The notes under the pieces were generated by a model. It searched no databases and was not told the DNA's origin. It saw only the letters and a list, made by a program, of their open reading frames with translations. Positions 48,600 through 51,698 of a DNA stretch of 51,698 bases are shown one piece after another. Made by a program: the position numbers and the translations under genes. Positions within the stretch are counted from its first letter, which is position 1, and each line of letters opens with the position of its first letter. This DNA is from UBA927 sp964367095 (GTDB taxonomy: Bacteria > Patescibacteriota > Microgenomatia > UBA10105 > UBA927): positions 1-51,698 of the forward strand of contig CAYIXE010000002.1 in the NCBI GenBank assembly GCA_964367095.1. The letters run 5' to 3'.

Positions 48600-48602
48600 T
48601 CT

Positions 48603-48632
48603 ATTATAACAATCTATAAAAAAGTGGATCAA
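48603..48632 (-). promoter_or_regulatory. Probable promoter of the giant gene
   Basis: On the minus strand TTGATC (48632-48627) and TATAAT (48608-48603) are separated by 18 bp. The start of transcription would fall near 48597, at or just inside the TTG taken as start. Either the message is leaderless or translation begins at a later TTG (48572 or 48533). No convincing Shine-Dalgarno precedes 48599; an AGGA lies 12 nt before the TTG at 48533. Confidence 0.55.
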
Positions 48633-48814
48633 TAGTGACGATTTTGAAGACTGAGGAGATTTTTTGGTGTATTCACTTTGAATTGGCTCTATGATATGGT
48701 TTATCAAGGATTAACAAAAGCCCCGATATCCCCAAATGTTTCATCCCGCCGCTTTTGGCGGGACAAAACTTTATATCAGGTCTCTTATTACTACTATGAA
48801 GCCGTAAGGCGTAT

Positions 48815-48831
48815 AAAGTCAAGAAGAAAAT
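48815..48831. repeat. 17-bp direct repeat, left flank of the inverted-repeat element
   Basis: AAAGTCAAGAAGAAAAT, identical to 49024-49040. The pair frames the 192-bp element like a target-site duplication. Confidence 0.9.
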
Positions 48832-49023
48832 GTAAGATGATCTCTCAATTTTCCTAAAAGATGATTTCTCAATTTTCACATCAGCAAGACCTTTAGTATG
48901 CTTGACTGATTGTAACGTAAATACAAAGCTCAATGAGCAGGTTGTAGGCTTTTTGCCTATAAGAATTTAAACCGTGCAAATTGAGAAATCAAAAAACGAC
49001 GTAAATTGAGAGATCACTTTACA
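48832..49023. mobile_element. MITE-like element, 192 bp, with 48-49 bp inverted ends
   Basis: The left end (48832-48879) and right end (48974-49022) are inverted copies. Each carries two blocks: GATCTCTCAATTT, then TGATTTCTCAATTT with TCAC or GCAC. The core has no ORF. Immediately outside are identical 17-bp direct repeats. Paired blocks at each end resemble the multiple end repeats of IS21-type elements, but no transposase is present, so it would move only in trans. The 17-bp flank is longer than usual target duplications. Confidence 0.72.
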
Positions 49024-49040
49024 AAAGTCAAGAAGAAAAT
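49024..49040. repeat. 17-bp direct repeat, right flank of the inverted-repeat element
   Basis: Second copy of AAAGTCAAGAAGAAAAT. It ends 6 bp before the -35-like TTGACA of the plus-strand promoter. Confidence 0.9.
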
Positions 49041-49046
49041 AGGCCC

Positions 49047-49077
49047 TTGACAACCACTCCCCATTTTCGTCTACACT
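49047..49077 (+). promoter_or_regulatory. Putative promoter of the 70-residue membrane protein gene
   Basis: TTGACA (49047-49052) is a perfect -35 hexamer. TACACT (49072-49077) is a -10-like hexamer 19 bp downstream, slightly wide spacing. Transcription would give a leader of about 100 nt. Confidence 0.45.
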
Positions 49078-49142
49078 AATAGAGCCACATGAAGAATGTG
49101 CTGTATCGATTCATTCGAATATGTGGCATAAATAGTCGTAAT

Positions 49143-49169
49143 CCTAAATAATTGAAGCAATTATTTAGG
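49143..49169 (+). promoter_or_regulatory. Perfect 12-bp inverted repeat in the leader of the small membrane protein gene
   Basis: CCTAAATAATTG and CAATTATTTAGG are separated by 3 nt, ending 14 nt before the ATG at 49184. A second inverted pair (GCCACAT 49084-49090, ATGTGGC 49121-49127) lies upstream. The hairpin may shape translation or be an operator; neither is shown. Confidence 0.5.
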
Positions 49170-49183
49170 AACGAACCATTAAA

Positions 49184-49396
49184 ATGAAAAAGAAAATACA
49201 TCGAAAGATTTCAAGGGCTACTCGCACAAAAAGTGCAAAACCTAAAGAATCGCTCCTCGTTCTCATCCGAAGCTGGATGCTTCTTGTCATGTTTGCACTG
49301 ATGTTGGGGCTTGGTGCTGTCGTCGGCACTTTCTTTAACGAAAAGTCAGCAGAGTCTACGCCAGTTGTCGCCGGAGCTTCTATTGAGGCAAGATAA
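49184..49396 (+). CDS. Small single-pass membrane protein, 70 residues, function unknown
   Basis: A very basic N-terminus (MKKKIHRKISRATRTKSAK) precedes one hydrophobic helix (SWMLLVMFALMLGLGAVVGT), then a short polar tail. The charge pattern predicts N-in topology with about 20 residues outside. No family is recognised. It is the first plus-strand gene, with a TTGACA-type promoter and a leader that contains a strong hairpin. An AGGA 13 nt before the ATG is too far for a standard ribosome site. Ends in TAA. A convincing signal-anchor pattern and its own promoter favour a real gene. Confidence 0.6.
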   Translation: MKKKIHRKISRATRTKSAKPKESLLVLIRSWMLLVMFALMLGLGAVVGTFFNEKSAESTPVVAGASIEAR

Positions 49397-49410
49397 TCTC
49401 ACCTTCTCGT

Positions 49411-49438
49411 TTCTAACACTATCTTTTTTTGTTATAAT
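49411..49438 (+). promoter_or_regulatory. Putative promoter of tRNA-Ala(CGC)
   Basis: A perfect TATAAT (49433-49438) lies 17 bp before the tRNA start. A weak -35 (TTCTAA, 49411-49416) is 16 bp upstream of it. A run of seven T lies between. Confidence 0.5.
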
Positions 49439-49455
49439 CCTTTTATCACGTTCAC

Positions 49456-49526
49456 GGGCCTATAGGTAAGTGGTATACCGCTATCTTCGCATGATAGAGT
49501 CGCCAATTCGATTCTGGCTAGGTCCA
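49456..49526 (+). tRNA. tRNA-Ala(CGC)
   Basis: 71 nt. The acceptor is GGGCCTA/TAGGTCC with the G3-U70 pair that identifies alanine tRNAs, and the discriminator is A. The D arm is GGTA-AGTGGTA-TACC. The anticodon arm is CTATC-TTCGCAT-GATAG with anticodon CGC. The T arm is GCCAA-TTCGATT-CTGGC with one A-C mismatch next to the loop. CCA is not encoded; CAAG follows. It reads GCG codons. Confidence 0.93.
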
Positions 49527-49579
49527 CAAGAAAGAAAACAAATAGGACTTATAAGTCTTATAAGACGAATTAGTCAAAT

Positions 49580-50152
49580 ATGATTATGAATAAATCAGGT
49601 GGCTATGAAAGCCTTTTAGTGTATCGATTTGCAGTGGTGATATATGATTTGACAGAGGTATTTTGTCAAAAATACCTATTTAACCTCGCATTTAAGCGAG
49701 ACGTTGAGCAAATGCGACATGCAGCCCGAAGTGGGAAGCAAAATATCGCTGAAGGGTCACTCGAGAATAGTGTGGAGGGAAACCTAAAGCTTACTGGGGT
49801 TGCGAGAGCGAGTTTTGGAGAATTGCTTGAGGACTATAAAGATTTTATTCGAAGAAATAGTTTGTCTTTGTGGGAGAAAAATGATCCTAAAATATTGGAA
49901 ATACGAAAAATACGAGACGATGCCAATGGGTCAAATAAGTCTAATAGGTCTTATCAGTCGTATGTTTCTTATCTAGAAAAACCCGAAGAATTTGCTAATC
50001 TTATGGTCACGTTATGTTATACAGAGGGATACTTGATGGATCAGTTATTGAAGGCTATAGAAAATAAATTTGTCGAAGAAGGCGGGTTTCGTGAAAATTT
50101 ATTTCGAAAAAGAAGAGAGTATAAAGAGAAAGGGCCTGTGGTATACCGGTAA
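49580..50152 (+). CDS. Four-helix-bundle protein (23S rRNA intervening-sequence protein type)
   Basis: 190 residues. The core LLVYRFAVVIYDLTEVFCQK, ARSGKQNIAEGSLENSVEGN and GVARASFGELLEDYKDFIRR matches the four-helix-bundle suffix family related to proteins encoded in 23S rRNA intervening sequences; function is unknown. A Ser/Asn/Tyr-rich stretch (NGSNKSNRSYQSYVSY) interrupts helices 3 and 4, and similar short DNA repeats (CTTATAAG type) lie just upstream. It sits between two tRNA-Ala genes, and its last 21 nt, including the TAA, are the 5' end of tRNA-Ala(GGC). A second ATG at 49586 is an alternative start. Such proteins are common in candidate-phylum bacteria. Confidence 0.85.
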   Translation: MIMNKSGGYESLLVYRFAVVIYDLTEVFCQKYLFNLAFKRDVEQMRHAARSGKQNIAEGSLENSVEGNLKLTGVARASFGELLEDYKDFIRRNSLSLWEKNDPKILEIRKIRDDANGSNKSNRSYQSYVSYLEKPEEFANLMVTLCYTEGYLMDQLLKAIENKFVEEGGFRENLFRKRREYKEKGPVVYR

Positions 50153-50202
50153 CACGTCGCTATGGCATAGCGAAATAGGGGGTCCGATTCCCCCCAGGTC
50201 CA
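50132..50202 (+). tRNA. tRNA-Ala(GGC)
   Basis: 71 nt. The acceptor is GGGCCTG/CAGGTCC with G3-U70, and the discriminator is A. The anticodon arm is TCGCT-ATGGCAT-AGCGA with anticodon GGC. The T stem is GGGGG/CCCCC with loop TCCGATT. The D stem has one A-C mismatch. CCA is not encoded. The first 21 nt overlap the end of the four-helix-bundle gene. Confidence 0.92.
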
Positions 50203-50234
50203 CACTTCTCCCGCTGAAAGCGGGATTCGTGTGG
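50200..50234. terminator. Hairpin between tRNA-Ala(GGC) and the LysM/M23 peptidase gene
   Basis: The inner stem CCCGCT/AGCGGG (50210-50215, 50219-50224) is enclosed by CCACAC/GTGTGG (50200-50205, 50229-50234). It lies between convergent genes and may end transcription from both sides. No T tract follows on either strand, so this is tentative. Confidence 0.4.
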
Positions 50235-50291
50235 CACAGCCGCGCAAGAAGTGTGTCCCATGAAGCTTTATGCGAAATGGGACGTCATATT

Positions 50292-51377
50292 TTACTTCAA
50301 AAACGACAACGGGTTCACAATCGTGCCATTTTTCCGTACTTCAAAATGAAGATGTGTGCCTGTAGATTTACCCGTTGATCCCATTTTCCCGATCACCTGT
50401 CCGCGCGTAACCTTATCTCCGGTCTTTACATATATTTCAGTCATATGCGCATAAAGTGTTGACAGCCCGTCACTATGACCTAAGATCAGATGGTGTCCAT
50501 ACCCATACTTGAGATACTCTACCAATACCACCTGTCCATCAGAAGCAGCAGTCACCGGCGGCTGAGACGGATTCGCGATATCTAACGCTAAATGATACCA
50601 AATCGGATATTGGGTAATCACACCCACACTTGGCCACGAAAATTGTCCACTCCCTCCGGCGATAAGTGGTCTGGTAGTAAATGATCGAGGAATTATCGGT
50701 GCTGCTGCAGGAGGCACGCCATCCGGCACGATAAGCGTCTGCCCCACGTTTAATGCAAACGTATCAAGATCAGCGAAATCATTGAAAGGAAAGTTAAGTA
50801 TTTTTTGCGCTTCCGTCTGATACCGTTTTGCTATCGAATAAATCGTATCTCCTTCCCGCACTTTATGCACAATTCCCGTAACAGGAGGAATTTTTAATTC
50901 TTGCGCTATACTCAAACTATCTCTTTTTAGATCATTTGCCCACTTTATACTATCAACGGATACACCAAACTTTTCCGCAACTGTTGATAGGGTATCACCG
51001 CTTGTGACTTGATATGTTATGATTTGATCACGTGGTTTTTCGGATATTTGGGTTTGGATACCATATTCAGATACATCAAGAGACGTAAGTACAGCTGATG
51101 GTGCCGTAAAATCCGCAAGTGCTGATGGCACACCCGAAGGATAACTGTTGGCTAAAATAGGTGCCGACACGAATGCCGAAACGACCAAAACACTGACGGA
51201 GAAATGTAAAAATGGCCGTTGATATCCTCCGCGTCTGGCCATAAGCACATCCACCAGGACATCCTTTTTTGATTCAAAACGTACACCGAAATTTCTCAAC
51301 CTACGAGAAATGTACATGTACCAACCCTGTCCCCACAAGCGTATATCATCGATAAGAGTAGCTATGAATTTTCTCAT
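50292..51377 (-). CDS. LysM-domain M23 family metallopeptidase, membrane-anchored
   Basis: 361 residues from the ATG at 51377; a TTG at 51440 would add 21 residues and overlap rho by 44 nt, so the ATG is preferred. A basic N-terminus precedes a membrane helix (LHFSVSVLVVSAFVSAPILA). Two LysM repeats follow (ITYQVTSGDTLSTVAEKFGV and HKVREGDTIYSIAKRYQ), then the M23 domain with YHLALD, LYAHM and HLHFE. These supply the zinc ligands (H...D and HxH) and the catalytic His, so the enzyme looks active. M23 enzymes cut peptidoglycan cross-bridges; LysM binds glycan. It lies just downstream of rho on the same strand, 19 nt apart, and may be cotranscribed. Confidence 0.93.
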   Translation of the reverse strand: MRKFIATLIDDIRLWGQGWYMYISRRLRNFGVRFESKKDVLVDVLMARRGGYQRPFLHFSVSVLVVSAFVSAPILANSYPSGVPSALADFTAPSAVLTSLDVSEYGIQTQISEKPRDQIITYQVTSGDTLSTVAEKFGVSVDSIKWANDLKRDSLSIAQELKIPPVTGIVHKVREGDTIYSIAKRYQTEAQKILNFPFNDFADLDTFALNVGQTLIVPDGVPPAAAPIIPRSFTTRPLIAGGSGQFSWPSVGVITQYPIWYHLALDIANPSQPPVTAASDGQVVLVEYLKYGYGHHLILGHSDGLSTLYAHMTEIYVKTGDKVTRGQVIGKMGSTGKSTGTHLHFEVRKNGTIVNPLSFLK

Positions 51378-51396
51378 ACTGTATTGTCGTGGTAGC

Positions 51397-51698
51397 TTAG
51401 TCTTTCCCGAGGACGTCCAAAAATTCTTTATTTGACTCAATTTTGCTCATCTTGTCGATAAGCATGAGGGTTCGCTCATCATCAGACAAAAGAGTGAGCA
51501 TGTGCCGCAATGTAATAATCCGCTTCATACTCTCTTCCCCCAAGAGCAATTCATCATGGCGCGTGCCGCTTTTGCCTACATCGATAGCCGGAAACACGCG
51601 TCGTTCCTGAAGTGATCGGGAAAGATGAAGCTCCATGTTGCCTGTACCTTTAAATTCTTCGTAGATGAGGTCATCCATCCTGCTTCCCGTCTCTATAA
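51397..51698 (-). CDS. rho: Transcription termination factor Rho, C-terminal end only
   Basis: The last 100 residues of Rho; the gene continues beyond the right edge. GSRMDDLIYEEFKGTGNMEL and HLSRSLQERRVFPAIDV, then GTRHDELL, match the conserved Rho region after the ATPase core (EEFKGTGN, R-loop/secondary site region and the C-terminal helices). It ends in TAA. Rho is a hexameric RNA-dependent ATPase that ends transcription. The LysM/M23 gene follows 19 nt downstream. Confidence 0.97.
   Translation of the reverse strand, partial: IETGSRMDDLIYEEFKGTGNMELHLSRSLQERRVFPAIDVGKSGTRHDELLLGEESMKRIITLRHMLTLLSDDERTLMLIDKMSKIESNKEFLDVLGKD

Larger units (their letters stand above)
48600..49183. other. 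Divergent intergenic region between the giant gene and the small membrane protein gene
   Basis: It holds the giant-gene promoter, a 6-bp GC hairpin (48745-48762, CCCGCC/GGCGGG) without a following T run, a 192-bp inverted-repeat element with flanking direct repeats, and the promoter and leader of the plus-strand gene. A small minus-strand ORF at 48673-48933 is not supported as a gene because it overlaps the repeat element. Confidence 0.75.

Noticed and set aside
1..48599. Several adjacent genes in the same frame, or stop-codon readthrough with an alternative code
   Set aside because: No in-frame TGA, TAA or TAG was found, so neither separate genes nor recoding is needed; nearby genes end normally in TAA.
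48745..48762. GC hairpin as a terminator
   Set aside because: The 6-bp stem has no T run on either strand and lies upstream of both flanking genes, where a terminator would have no transcript to end.
48673..48933. Minus-strand ORF of 86 codons upstream of the giant gene
   Set aside because: Runs through the inverted end of the MITE-like element and a GC hairpin; the sequence does not look protein-like.

Overview
The window is dominated by one reading frame. On the minus strand a single frame runs without a stop from about position 48,599 to the left edge, where it is still open. That is at least 16,199 codons, with only the N-terminal part of the gene in view. I followed the frame by eye and re-checked roughly forty lines from end to end; every one was clear of TAA, TAG and TGA, but a computed translation is the decisive test. 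The small ORFs on both strands inside 1-48,599 look like shadows of this frame. The other genes sit in the right-most 3 kb.

Organism: bacterial and moderately AT-rich, with an apparently standard genetic code (the complete small genes end in TAA). The tRNAs do not encode CCA, and there is a four-helix-bundle (23S rRNA intervening-sequence type) protein gene, a LysM/M23 envelope peptidase next to rho, and a giant ORF. This fits a Patescibacteria (CPR) lineage best. Omnitrophota, also known for giant genes, is the main alternative. No taxonomic marker is present in full.

Layout of the giant protein, N to C: signal anchor; Pro/Cys-rich region with three C-x(16-18)-C repeats; long helical region; SecA-like ATPase motor; helical region; three pairs of membrane segments; phosphoribosyltransferase-like patch; FHA domain; coiled coil; PP2C-type phosphatase; second FHA-like domain; coiled coil; protein kinase with intact motifs; long helical region; a 377-residue intein with an unusual insert; coiled coil; two degenerate kinase-like domains; Gly-rich linker; J-domain-like segment; a membrane helix; LytR-CpsA-Psr-like domain; SGNH hydrolase; two HExxH regions; two degenerate GGDEF-like domains; a second intact kinase; ParB/sulfiredoxin-like patch; Fic domain; methyltransferase-like domain; then repeated C-terminal modules carrying two further HExxH regions. 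In the last third, WWQ linkers with acidic tails and PL.TP ends punctuate the domains. The last repeat module has just begun at the left edge, so the protein continues.

Right part: the giant gene starts from a divergent intergenic region with a TATAAT-type promoter and a 192-bp inverted-repeat element flanked by 17-bp direct repeats. On the plus strand follow a one-helix membrane protein of 70 residues, tRNA-Ala(CGC), a four-helix-bundle protein and tRNA-Ala(GGC). On the minus strand lie a LysM/M23 peptidase and the C-terminal end of Rho.

How it may work together (inference): FHA, PP2C and kinase modules in one chain suggest a self-contained phospho-signalling scaffold. LCP, SGNH and HExxH domains after a membrane helix suggest cell-envelope or cell-contact work. 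Fic, methyltransferase, ParB-like and intein/nuclease-like parts resemble an effector or polymorphic-toxin repertoire.
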